From Owenia fusiformis (Eukaryota > Annelida > Polychaeta > Sabellida > Oweniidae), in the NCBI GenBank assembly GCA_903813345.2, contig CAIIXF020000010.1, positions 23,107,740 through 23,169,739 on the forward strand: 62,000 bases of DNA, given 5' to 3'. A program made the translations under genes and the position numbers. Each line of letters begins with the position of its first letter. Position 1 is the stretch's first letter. This document shows, piece after piece, positions 21,869 to 35,200 of the stretch. The notes under the pieces were generated by a model. It saw only the letters and a program-made list of their open reading frames with translations. It did no database searches and was not told the origin of the DNA.

Positions 21869-22255
21869 TTGACGTTGGAATACATAGAGTATGATGAGGT
21901 TATCCATAAAAATCAACATTTGTGTAAAATTATTCTATCCAGTTTAGCCATGCAGTGGCATCTGGTATTAGGAGTGTTGTATCGCTATCCACACACATAT
22001 TTCTTAGCTCAATCGATTCTGAACACCAGGCTAAATATTATCTCAAAGCCAAAAAAGGAAGCGGCTGTCTCAAATTGCAGTAGTCATATAAATTCAACCG
22101 TTGTATGCTGTTCTTCGATGTTCCTTGTTCTTATTTGGATATTTGTTTTTATCATTTTCTTGGCATATACAGTCGTAGATATAATATGGAACAAATTGCG
22201 GGAAACGCTTTCCTGGCCTGTCTGGGTATCCATTAGTCTATATCCAATAGACTGA
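21869..22255 (+). other. Unsupported 128-codon ORF in UBAP2L 5' intron
   Basis: Open frame with one hydrophobic stretch (FLVLIWIFVFIIFLAY) but no recognisable domain, no splice context and AT-rich codon use. It lies in the presumed first intron of UBAP2L. A 14-bp stem hairpin (CAATAGACTGAATT and complement) lies at 22245-22279 across its end. Probably a chance ORF. Confidence 0.2.
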
Positions 22256-23230
22256 ATTTCCTGAGAATTCAGTCTATTGATCATTATGTCCCTCCTGTGG
22301 GAAAAACATGGGAAAAACAGGAAATTTCAGGCACACAATTATCAATTTTAGGAAACTTCCCTTCCCAAAAATAAGCATGATAACAATTCAATTAAGTAGT
22401 AAGGTACAATTAAATGCTATGAAAAGTAACACAGCATATTGTCAAATGGAAATAAAGCTAGGGGAAGTAACAAGTATGCAAATTAATTTACCCAGTCGGG
22501 CATTTTGAATGGCACTTCCTATGTAAACAGATATTTTTCAATCCCAAATTTTAACATATATGGGCTATAGTCTGAATATTTTCATTCCAAATTTCAAAAA
22601 AATTTCAGACTAGAGGATATAGTATAGGGTATCCATACCAACCAAAGTCACACAAATTATCATTTTAATATTTTGCTCCAACATCAAAGTGTTATATCTT
22701 ACCTTAGACATGTAAAACACTTGATAATTGACGAAATATAATCAATGAATGAACAATTGAACATATTATGCTTTCATTTACGATGGTCAATATTCAACAA
22801 ACCATAGGGCTGTCTATCTAAATTAATATTAATGCTACAGGCACCAGAAGTGAAAACATGCAATAGAGAATGCTGAAGTTAGGTCAATATTACTAACAGG
22901 TATTCAACGGAGGACTGTCATGTCTGAAATCAAACTCCCAAATCTAGTGAATCAAGTTTCTATTTCAGCTTACTTAAGTGATAAATTGTATAGTCCCTGA
23001 TATACAAATAAAGTTATTCTCTATAGTTCTAATATAGATAATACAAGATATCAGGTTTAACAGATGTAGTATGGATATCAGAATAAGGAAGCAGGAAGTT
23101 AGGTCGAAAAAACGGAACCAGGAAGGAAAGCAAGTGAAGGAATAAAGAAAATTGTCCCTTATCTTCATTCAATGCATTTTACTTTCAGATCTTATATTGT
23201 ACATATAGTATTTTGTATATACTGTATAGA

Positions 23231-26200
23231 ATGAGCACGGCGAGCAACATGCGCGCTGGAAAGGGAGGGAAAGACAAAACAAAGACACACACACATAATA
23301 AAACAGACATTAAACAGGTATGTAAAACATCATTCTTCATTAACATGCATTGGACTTTAGGATGGAAGGTTCACTATGATGACAACAAACTTTCCCTCGT
23401 CTTACTGCAAATATGGAGAGAAAAGTTTAAAAACTGATGAACCACTCATAAGAAAGCTAATTGTGCCACTGACACCTTGAAGAGTCTTAAAAGAAAATGT
23501 GTTAATTGCACTCATTAGTATGCACATTATGTTGTTATTAGCATTATACAGTTACATGTATGCCTGCTAATATTGAAACAGATTATATTTGATGAGAATT
23601 TCCAATGTAAATATTGTTGTATTCTCTAGGCTACAGCAGAACAAATGCGACAAGCACAGCTTTCACAAGGTAACCTAGACAAAATGGAGACAGATGATCC
23701 ACAGTTGCAGAAAAAAGTCAAAGAGGTACATTGTCATATTTTATACACATTATATACAAATAGAGACAGGAATATCTTTTGATTTATGAGTGAACTGATT
23801 TCTTTGCACAAATATATATTGAAATCATCAAAAGCAAGGCAGATTTCTGATATTGCTATATCCACCAGGGGGATTACTATTGTATCATAAGTAGCATTTT
23901 ACATGCAGTTGTTTAGAAAACTGATTGAATACTTATCCCCACCCTGTCCAACATTTGATAACAGAACGACATGGACTTTTCCTCACTAGAAATGTACATT
24001 CACTCAGCAAATGTGTAAGTGTCATATTTTGTGAGTGCATATTGTTAAGGGGATTTCACATTGGAATGTGATTTGAAAATGTGGTAACCCTAGATCTCCT
24101 TGCCAGTGTCCTAGTTTTAGTCTATATAATGAGAGATTGTGTTTATTGTTGCTAGGTAATGGAGATGACTGGGAAAGGAATGGATGATGTCATCCTAGCA
24201 TTGCACGACTGTGACCAGGATGCTAATAGAGCAGTCTTACAGCTTCTGGAAGAAAACTCTCAGGTATTTACATCATTATATCAAAGCTTAACGCTCAATA
24301 TGATGACAACAAACTTTCCCTCGTCTTACTGCAAATATGAAGAGAAAAGTTTGGAAACTGATGAGCCAAAAGCACCTTAAAAGAGACTTACATTAAGGCC
24401 TTGTTGTTTCCTCTCCATTTCTGGCTGAGGACATATTAAGATGCTGTGGATAACAAACTTACTGACTCTTTAAAGGCCAAAACGTTATGCAATTAAATGT
24501 TTCAGTGACAACTTCACATGGATTTAATCTTTATCTTGAACTTCTTGAGTAAAATACAAATTGAGATTTTATTTTCTTGAATATGTCTGCAGGGTGAATG
24601 GAAAACAACAACAAAGAAGAAAAAGGCGCCAGCACAGAAGACAGTGGAACAAAATCACAAAGCTAGAGACCTAAGCCCTGATATAGAGAACAGAGACTTC
24701 AGTAATAACAGAGACCGAGAAAACAACAGGCCTAGACGGGGTAGGGGTATGGTACAGAATATCCCCCGGTTATCTAGAGGCCGGGGTGGAAATAATTCCA
24801 GTTGTGAGTATTACTCATGAATTGTATAACCTTTGTAAGAAATGCTAGTCTGTAATTGTTGGTTAATAACTGCATGGGTTAAAGAGCTGCTAGATGATTG
24901 GCTTGAAATGATGATGATATACTTTCGCTCTTCTGTAAATTCCATGAAGACTTTAGTTCAGAATCGCACTGATTGAGCCTTCCTCACAAATAAAATTAAA
25001 ATTATATATGTATGAGTGGATGTTTTAAAGATGTCTCCATAAGAATTATTGAGTACTAAATACAAATACTTGTTACAGGGAAAAACAAAGAAAACGAGGA
25101 GAATGATATGAATAGGTCTGATAGCAGGGACAACAGAGGTAGAGGCAGGGGAAGGGGCAGGGGATCAGGCAGGGGCAGGTGAGTTCATCATGTCAGACAT
25201 ATTGTTCGTGACTTCCAGGTATTTCATTAGCATCAGGAAACAGGAAAAATGTCTGTTGTTTTCAAAAACATTGCCTGTTGTTTAAGGAACTTTAAGGCAA
25301 CAGTAATTTTGATTAATTATAATTTATCTTTTGTTTAGAAATACTTTCTTTTCTCATCTCAGTTTAAGTGATCTGGGGTCAAATGCAAGTAATTCATAGG
25401 CTCGAAATGATGATGATATACTTTCGCTCTTCTGTAATTCCTGTGAAGACTTTAGTTCAGAATCGCACTGATTGAGCTTAAAAAATTGTGTTGTGTTAGT
25501 TGCTGCTAAAACAGAAGTCAACACATTAAAAAATTGACAGAAGTTAATGAAAAATGTCTTTGTAGTTGCTCAAAACAGACTAGGCAGACAAGATTATTGA
25601 AATCTGAGTCAACACAATTATTCAGAGTCCTGCTGCATTAATAACCTGACTCTAGGGCTATTTTCTGCACCACTAACAATGTACTTGTCATTATTTTTGA
25701 TTTTTATGATTCTGTTACTTATTCAATCGCTAATTGAAACCTAATGATCTTTTGATATCCTGTACTGAATATAAAATATTCTTTTTTCAGGGGAGGCCGT
25801 TATGAAAGACCAGCTCGATTTGATAGACAAAACGACAATGGAAATAATGACATGGGAGTTTTTAACAGCGACAACAATGTATTTAATGTAAATGACACAG
25901 CTGGTGGTGGAGAAACTTCATTTGGGACTTGGTCCAATGATGTGGCAATGTCAACAGAAAAGAAGACAAATGGAAATTGTAAGACAATCTAATTGTTATT
26001 ATTAATATTAAGAAATTCACAGTGTATTATAATTGTAATTGTAGTCATAACAGGTGTTAAGTTTTTTACCTGGACACATAGGCTTGAAATGATGATGATA
26101 TACTTTCGCTCTTCTGTAATTCCCATGAAGACTTTAGTTCAGAATCGCACTGATAGAGCCTATATGAATTTCATGTAGTTATTATTTGGTAATTAGTACC

Positions 26201-29200
26201 CTGGACAGGTTGGATGATGCAGTCGTGTTTTTACTCTATATTTGCAAAAGAACAACCATTCTTATTGAAATTTTCATATTTTATTCTTGAGACAATTTTC
26301 AACATGGAAAAAATTATTCTAACGAAATTCCTAATTTTATGATTTTAATAGGCTCTTATTCAAAAAGCCATTGTCAATAAAATACAGATTTTTGCTTGAA
26401 CAATTGAACTTTTAATGTCATTTCAAAGATTGACAAACTGTTGAATTTTTAACCGCCTAAAGTCTTTCCAGATGTATATTTGATGCCATATTAATTATGG
26501 CTGATTATTGTTATTTATTTTTGTCATATTCAGTAATATTATTGAAGTGCATTAGGCCAATGAAAAACTTGTCACTCTGGGTCACTTTTCCTCTGATAAC
26601 GCACCCTTTTTGCCACTGGGGGTTTCCACCGCCGTCACTCAGCATGCAAACCTGTGGCATGTTAATTGTACCATGCTTTGAATGTGTCAGGTGTCCCTGA
26701 CAATTTCATGATAGAATGCGACACAGCTATATTAACATCTCTGAAGGATCCGATGCCGAAAATACTTGAAGTTGGAGATTCGTAATGTTTTACCTCATTT
26801 TGGACAGTATTGAACAGTTCGATCTGGTTGAACTCATGTCAGTTGACAAGAAGATTGACCTCCTCTATCTACTTCACAAAATGAGACCCAGAGCAACAAG
26901 TTTTTGAAAAAAGCCTGTCAAAATCATGAAATTGAAAATTGTCTCTAGAATAAATCTTGAAAATTTTGATGAGAATGGTTGTTCCATTGCAAATATAGAG
27001 TAAAAACACAACTGCATCATTCAACCTGTCCGGGGTACTATGAATCATGAAATTAAATTTGAAACATCACATATGCTTCAATGTGATAATTCAAAAAGAT
27101 GACGTTTGCTTAAAACATTCATCTGCATGTATCAGGAAATATATCTTGACAAGTAGATGAGGGTATTGTCCAGTTTTCTTCTTTCATGGAAGGTCAAAAT
27201 TAGTTTTGGTAACACAAAATAGTGAAAATATTCGTTTTCATGTTTGATTCAAGTCAAGATATTTGCGCTAAAAGTTGCAGAAGAACGGAGTCAATTTAAA
27301 CCTTATTTGGACACCATCCTGAACACAATTATCTTGCGTTCAGTTGCTCACCACTATGTTGTATTGTTTAAGCTACTTATCCCTATGTTTTATTTTAGTG
27401 TTTCAACTACTTGTATTTATGTTGTATTGTTGTAGCTACCTGGAAGGAGCAGGAGGATTGGGCTGCAGATGAATGGCAAGGGGATGTAAGTACATTGATT
27501 CTTAATTATACCATTTCCATACTAGTTTTAATATTAAAACTCAATGATAACACTTAGATTTAATGTAGCTCCATTTTGACATGCATACTCTGTATTAATG
27601 AGACACTTGAATGAATAATACACTGTATTTTTTCTACAAAATTTAGAACTCAGAGTGGTGTTAAATAAATGATGCAAAATATATAAAGGTTTTTACTGAG
27701 ACATAGGCTCGAAATGATGATGATATACTTTCGCTCTTCTGCAATTCCCATGAAGACTTTAGTTCAGAATCGCACTGATTGAGCCTATATGATTATTTCT
27801 ATACAGTATATGTATAGTCAACTATGCATCTTGAAATGTGAAACTGAAAATTAACATACTTCAACAGTATAATTCAAAAAGATGTTTGCTTAAAATATCT
27901 CGATCAGTTTATGAGGAATGGTATCCAATTTTCTTCATTTGTGGGTCTATATTGAATAAAGAAATGAAAAAGTCCGTATACAATAGATAGTTGGATTAAA
28001 ATTTGGATCTCCATTGGCCTTGTGATGTAACATTGTTTCAATGTTCATATTTCTTATTATTTCAGTTGAAAGAATCTCAGGTGTTTACAGCTAGTGCTAC
28101 AACACCTTCAAATAATGCTCCATCTCCCTTCAATACACTGGATGCCCCAACTAACAACTCTGCCATGCATGATGCTACATTAGGTAGGACTTGATGCCAC
28201 TGTTCATGTTACTTCATGGCAGTCTTTGTGTTTAACTCTTTTAACTTCTTGTCAAACATTGTTAATATTATACTCAAAATGATGTGAAATAACACACCTG
28301 ATATAAATTGTTTTTGTTCAGAATCATACATTGAGCAATATACTGTCAAGTATGATGTCATTGTGACTTAATATAGATAAGTTTAGAAACTCTACCCCCA
28401 AAAATGTATACTTCAATTGCAGGTCAGCGTCTAGACCTTGGTAGTTTGCTGTCACAGCCAAGCAATGTGCTGCCAGATAGGAGCTCTAAGACCAGTGAGC
28501 AGGGGAGCAGTTTGTTTCAGCAGCCGAAGCCTCAGGATTCCAATCAGAGTCTGTTCCAGCAGCCAGTAAGCAAGCCCCAGGAGACATCCAATCTCTTTCC
28601 CACCACACAAACCCCCAAGACACAGAGCAACAGTCTGTTCCAGTCAAGCCAGTCATTACAGGTACATAGATGCTTTATTGTGTTATGTTATGTTATTATC
28701 CCATTGAACGAAGTTCGGAGGGATATAGGGAATGCCTCTGTACGTCCGTCCGTCTGTCCGTCAGTCCGGGCAATAACTCAAATACCGTTGGCCCGATTTT
28801 GTTCATATTTTGTACACATATACCTTATGGGGGTAGAAGTTCTGCTCGAAAGCTGATTTTCAAAACGGCCGCTCATTTCAAAATGGCGGCCATTTTAGTG
28901 CCGATTTTACAGTAATTTATAGCAATATGTTTTAAATGTAAAAAAATTATAAAGGACATTAATAATGCTACAAATGTAGATATTAAAGAAGCACATGGCA
29001 GCCATCTTGAAAAATGGTGGCCTTTACTCGTCATTTTACGATTTTTGCTATAACTCAAAAAATAGTGGAGCGATTTTGTTCATATTTGGTATGTTAATAC
29101 TATAAGCATTGTACACTGTCTTAAGACACTTTTGGTAGAAGGTGGCCATTTTGAAAAATGGCCGCCATTTTAACGTATTTTACTATAACTCGAAAAGTAG

Positions 29201-32200
29201 TGGAGCAGTTTTTTCATATTTGGTATGTGAATACTTTAAGCACGGCACACTGCCCTTTGACACTTTTGGTAGAAGGCGGCCATTTTGAAAAAAAAATTGA
29301 AAAATGGCCGCCATTTTAACATGTTTTACTAGAACTCAAAAAGTAGTGGAGCGATTTTGTTCATATTTGGTATGTGAATACTATAAGCATGGCACACTGT
29401 CCTATGACACTTTTGGTAGAAGGCGGCCATTTTGAAAAAAATGACCGCCATTTTAACGTATTTCACTATTATTATCGAAAAGTAGTGGAGCAATTTTGTT
29501 CATATTTGGTATGTGAATACTATAAGCATGGCACACTGTCTATTTCTAATGACACTTTTGGTAGAAGGTGGCCATTTTGAAAAATGGCCACACTTTTAAC
29601 GTATTTTACTATAACTCAAAAAGTAGTGGAGCGATTTTGTTCATATTTGATATGTGAATACTTTAAGAATGGCACATTTTCTAATTAAACTTTGGGGAGT
29701 AGTCGGCCATTTTGAAAAATGGCCACCATTTTTATGTGTGTTATTTTACAAGTACGTGTGCGATTTTTGAAAAATTTTAGAGGTGGCTACTGAAAAGCAT
29801 ATTATTTCTTCTGATGACAACTTGGCTAGTGAGCAACCATTTTGAAAATGGTGGCCTTTCTTATGTGTGTTGTTTTATGATATTTGCTATTCGTTTGTAA
29901 AAATGCCAGCCATTTCTGTTCGATGGGATTCGCTATGCTTTGGCGTTGCCGTTGTTCTGGTTTGAACTTTGTTTTGGTTTAAGGTCAAGGTTACTACTCA
30001 GAGGTCACCTCTAATTGGTAAAAACAATTTTTGTTAATATATTCAATTGAATTTGTCTTCAGGATAAAGATTTCCCACTGATAAGTTTTAACACTGCTGT
30101 GTTCAAAGAGATAATTTGTACATTTCTTTTAAGACAGCAGTTTCAATGAAAAGCAATGGGTTGTGAATTTGACCACATCTGAAACAAAATCTGCCTTTAT
30201 ATTATAGATATGCCCTGTATTCACTGCTTAATTACATTTGTTCCATTCATTCGCAGAGATTGGTTACTACATATTTGATAGCTCCCTGATTCTGTTTGTA
30301 GGATCCCAAGGATGATAATGACCCAATAGCAAGTCTGCTTCAACAAACACGTTCCCTCACTGACGGTAGTGGTAAACCTCCAAACATAGACGCACAGCAA
30401 CAATTTATGAGTGCCTTTGCTAAACAGGCAACTGAGACCATTAAGAATGCTGTAGGGGTAAGTTTATGTCAATTCATATTAATAACTTTGTGACCAAAAT
30501 GTTCAATTTGTCCAAATTTAAAACTAACAATGATCTTCTTAGCATTAAAGCAAGTGGACTGCACCCACTTGAGATTTTGATAACAGTCTGGAACCCGCTT
30601 GAAAATGATAAAAATCAATAAAAGGTGGCCAAATATTGTCAAGAATTGAATTTTTGTCATTGTCAGGTATAAATCTTGTCCAGAACACACTCGTTTAGTA
30701 CTCAGTTGTGTTTTATATTCTCTATTTATATTTTGCTTCAGTGTATTTTCTTTTTGTGAAGATATGGCTGATATGCTACAAGGTAACTTTCCCCTTTGTA
30801 TGATCCTGATCCTTTGAAAATGTAACTTTAAAGGAGCAATACAATATTGTGTTTGCAGATAGGTGGCACCACCACCCAGTCCTCCTCCCTACCTGGGAAC
30901 ACGTCATCTCTGAATACATCATCTCTTGGCAATTTCTCCCAATCTAGTCTACCTGTCAGCCAACCGAGACCTACACAGTCAATCAGCCAGTCACAGGCCA
31001 GCTTACAAAACCTTCAGGTTGGTCAAATACTTGAACCTTGTGGAATTTTTTATTTATTTATAGATAATTGCAATCTCTTATTTTATTTCTAGTTCCTTTG
31101 ATACTTTTTTAGTGAAAAACTTTTAATCACCATTCTTTCATCAGGTTATGTAAATTTGTAGCTCATTATTATGATGATTTTATACTTTCGCTCTTCTGAA
31201 ATCTTTTGAGGATGGAAGTGTTTCTGATTGAGTGTCACTCAAAGCGAACCTTTTCTCAATGTGACATATTTATTTATCTGAATACTCTGGTAACTGAAAG
31301 TTTGTTTGAAATGGATTAATCTCACGTTATCTTTTCAGCGTCAACAGAAGCAGGGTCAGCCACGTATCAAGTACCCGCCATCAAAAATCCCTGCATCTGC
31401 CGTTGAAATGCCAGGACATCTCCCCATTGGTGGAATTAGTGACGTACAATTCGGTGTCGATTTTGGAAATGAGGCTCCATCATTTGGTTTTGGTGGTGAG
31501 ACACCAACTAAGAATAATTACTCCAAAACTACTACAGTGTAAGTATGATGGTAACTTGTCAGCAGTATGATATTAAATCAGCCAAATAAAGTCATTATGG
31601 TATTAAATCAAAGGAACATACATGTATTGTTCATATCCACAATATAAAATTTACATAAAAATATCAAATTCATTATTTCAAACGTGAATTAAACAACAGA
31701 TTTCAAATCAACGTCCTCATTTCTGTTTCAACTTGACATGATTTCGCAACACACAAAGCAAACAATTAATATTTCCTTGTTTGATTCTATATCTTCTATA
31801 TTGTAGGGAAACACCTGAATCTAGCATAGGAGGATTGGACACAATGGGAACAGACTCTGCCCCAGGTGTGTTTCAGAAACCTGTAACTACCACTCCACCT
31901 GGCAGTAAGACTGACTTCACGCCACCAGGCCTTCAACAGAACAAGGTACATATTTACGTGTATGAACTTCAGCCACTTCGGTATGACTCCTTGCAACTGT
32001 GGCCAGTTAACAACAACCTTGAACCAACACCACCAAAGCCTGTATTTTCTCTAAAATCAACTGTTATTATTAACCCACATTGGTACATTATGATTAGTGG
32101 TGTAGATAAGTACTCACGTAGTCATCGAATCGTCTCGCCAAGGTGTTATAGAATTCGGCTCGATTATGAGTTCAGATTTCGCGAATTATTACACGAGTCT

Positions 32201-35200
32201 GAGACTCGCGAATTTGTATTCGTATTCGCGATTTCACAGCGAATCCCGATGTCAAACGCATTGTTTTTTCTTACAAACAGGGTGAAACTATGTACAAATG
32301 ATTGTTCCGTGTATCATTTGTTTTTATTTGAATGAATATGAGTAATAAATCTAATTTAAATGAAATATTTTTGAGTCTATTTTTTAATTCCATGATTAAT
32401 TCAGTCCGTAGAACCGGAAATGAAAGTGCTGCAACAATGTGTGGCGGGAAACATAAAATAAACAATATTTCAATTTTTGTCGTAATTAATCGTAAGAATG
32501 TTATTTAAATCGGTTGATATGGACAACTCTTGATATACCTAGCGTACCTAGGGTATTGTGCAAGTGAACAACATTGAAAAAAGGACTAAAAAACGACCAT
32601 ATGACATGCAATGGTAAGATTTTTTCTTGTTTATTTTTTTGATGAAAAATCGCGATTCTTATTCGATCTCAGACTCAAAATCACGCGAATTACTCGATTC
32701 CAAAAATCCCCGCGAGTTACAACACTAATTATGAGACAATACAAGTGCAATCTCAGAAACTTGCATCTTTGATTGATTGTTTGAATTTCAAAGCTCAATA
32801 TGATGACAACAAACTTTCCCTCGTCTTACTGCAAATATGAAGAGAAAAGTTTAAAACTGATGAGCTTCCATTGTTCATAGTAGGAATATTTGAAATCCAT
32901 TTTATATGATGTATATACCGTTTGTGTTATTTTGCTTCAGATTGGACCTGAGCCTATTCCATTCCCAACATCTCAAGACAGAAACAGTATGCCACTTCTC
33001 TCATCACAAAGAAACTCTCAAAACACAGGTATGTTTGCATGTAAAATATTTGTTCATAAAGCTCATGGTGATGATTATATACTTTCGCTCTTCCAAAATC
33101 CCTTGAGGATAGAAGTTTTTCTGAATGAGCATTGTGCGAATTACCTTCATTTTGAAGAAATACAGACTAATGTAGCAAAAGAGAAATTTTAAGTCATTAA
33201 AAAGATGTTGAGACAAGAGATAGAAGTTGAATATATATACTTGGAATAAATGTGGCTATAAATATGAAATAGGTTTTAAATATATTACTTAAAACATTTT
33301 AAAATATTCATTTCAGGATCTCTGAACACTTCATCCCCATCATCACAACTGCCCTACACACAGGCTGGCTTCTCATCAGGTGGTAGTTACCAGAACAACA
33401 GCTACCAATCACACAAGTCATCAGCATTCACCTCGAGTCCAACGTACCCAACAAATGCCACCAATCAATCAACGGGTCAAAGTCAATATGGGAACTACCA
33501 GACTGGAACTGCATTCCAAAATTCAACCTCTCTTTATCAAAATAATTCAAATGAGTCTAGCTCTCTATCTGGTAATTTCCCTGCTAGTCAGAGCACATAC
33601 CAGTCTCCAAGTGCAGGTGGAAGTAGTGGCACCTCTAGTGGATTCCAGTCCAGTACTGGAAGTTATCCCAATGAAACTAGACCATACTCTGGTGGCTCCT
33701 CACAATCCTATCAGGGCCAGAATAGCTCCTATCAGACCCAGAGTCAAACTAACTCGTATCAGAATCAGTCAGCTGCTCCTGGCTTTCAGACTCAGCCTGC
33801 TAATTCTTCTTACCATTCTAGAGACTCAAACTCTTATTCCCCAGGTGTCAGTCAATCTAGTTACCAGGCAACTGTTACTCAGTCAAACAGTTACCAAAGA
33901 GACAGCCAATCAACAAGCTTGACTCATCAAAGTGACAGTCAAGGGGTGACCACTCCCACTGGAAATACAAGGGACATAACCAGGGATAGCACTCAGAGCT
34001 ATGGCAATTCATACCCCAACACACACAACCAGACACTGCCGGATACTAATAAACTTTCAGAGAACTTATCTAAAGCATCATTGAGTGATACTAACCTAGA
34101 GTCAACACAACAGCAGGTATTCTTATCAATAGCTAACAGAGCCAAATTCTTGAATGTACTCTGGATTTATAAAACCAGGGATTTCATTGCAAAATGATTG
34201 GAAATTATAAACATGGAAACAGATGCTAAATTCCTCAAAACAATTTGTAATTTTGTTAAGAACAACTTGAGAAAATGACCTCATTGCTTGTTGCTAATCC
34301 ATGCAAAATCAGGATTTAAAGAATTTTTTAATTTGACTTGTAGATATCAAAAACTATAACTACATTTACTTAAATATCCTAATCAAAATTGGGCATTTCA
34401 CTATATGAAACTTTCACTCTTCTGCATATTTATGAAGACTAATTCAGAATCACACTGATTGAAGTTGTTCAGTCATTTTAGTGATGAGTTAATACTTTCA
34501 CATATGTCATTCAACCATGAGGATGTCACAGTATTCCAACATTTTATAATCATGAAATGTGGAGTGGTATTTTATTCCTTATAATAAGTACTGTAAATGT
34601 TTCAGGGCACAATGGACCTTAATTCCACATCTCCCGCTACAAGTTTGACAACCACTACTAACAGTACTACGAACAGTTTATCTACAAGTTCTGTGAATGT
34701 ATCTTCTGTGCTAGCATCAATCACTTCATCCTCCTCGACTCTTGCTTCATCTAGCACTATCAATACAACAAAAGCCACTACATCAACGACTCAGTCAAGT
34801 AAGCCACACACTCTGCCCCCTGGTGTCATCCCACCCTCAGTGCTCCCAGGGAACTATCCAATCATGGGACAACCAACAGCTGCAGGTCTACAGCCATATT
34901 TCAATCTAGCAGCAGGTGGTCAGCAACAAATGTACAGTTATGAGGACATCCAAGCTCAGTTGTTACAACAGCGGTTGCACCTCCCTGGATACTATGATAT
35001 AGGCTTACAGGCTCAGAATGCTGGTGGTGTATCAAGAGACCAAAACAGTTTGCCCAACGCAGCCTCTAATCCAGCATATGCTACTACCACAGGTGCCACT
35101 GATGGATCTAAACTGACCCCTAGGCTAGATGCGCAATCTCCTCCCCAAGCACAAACATCGCAGCCTCAGCAGAGCCAGACTGCCACCCATACAGGCTATG

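Noticed and set aside
24159-24380. UBA-containing ORF extending to 24380
   Set aside because: Coding ends at the donor 24263; the extension runs across snoRNA family B copy 2.
31781-32335. 184-codon ORF beginning with a real UBAP2L exon
   Set aside because: Only 31807-31945 is exon; the rest is intron and transposon read-through past a valid donor.
33380-33922. 180-codon ORF on the + strand
   Set aside because: It is a shifted frame of UBAP2L exon 15; the true frame is continuous with the flanking exons and has the family's composition.
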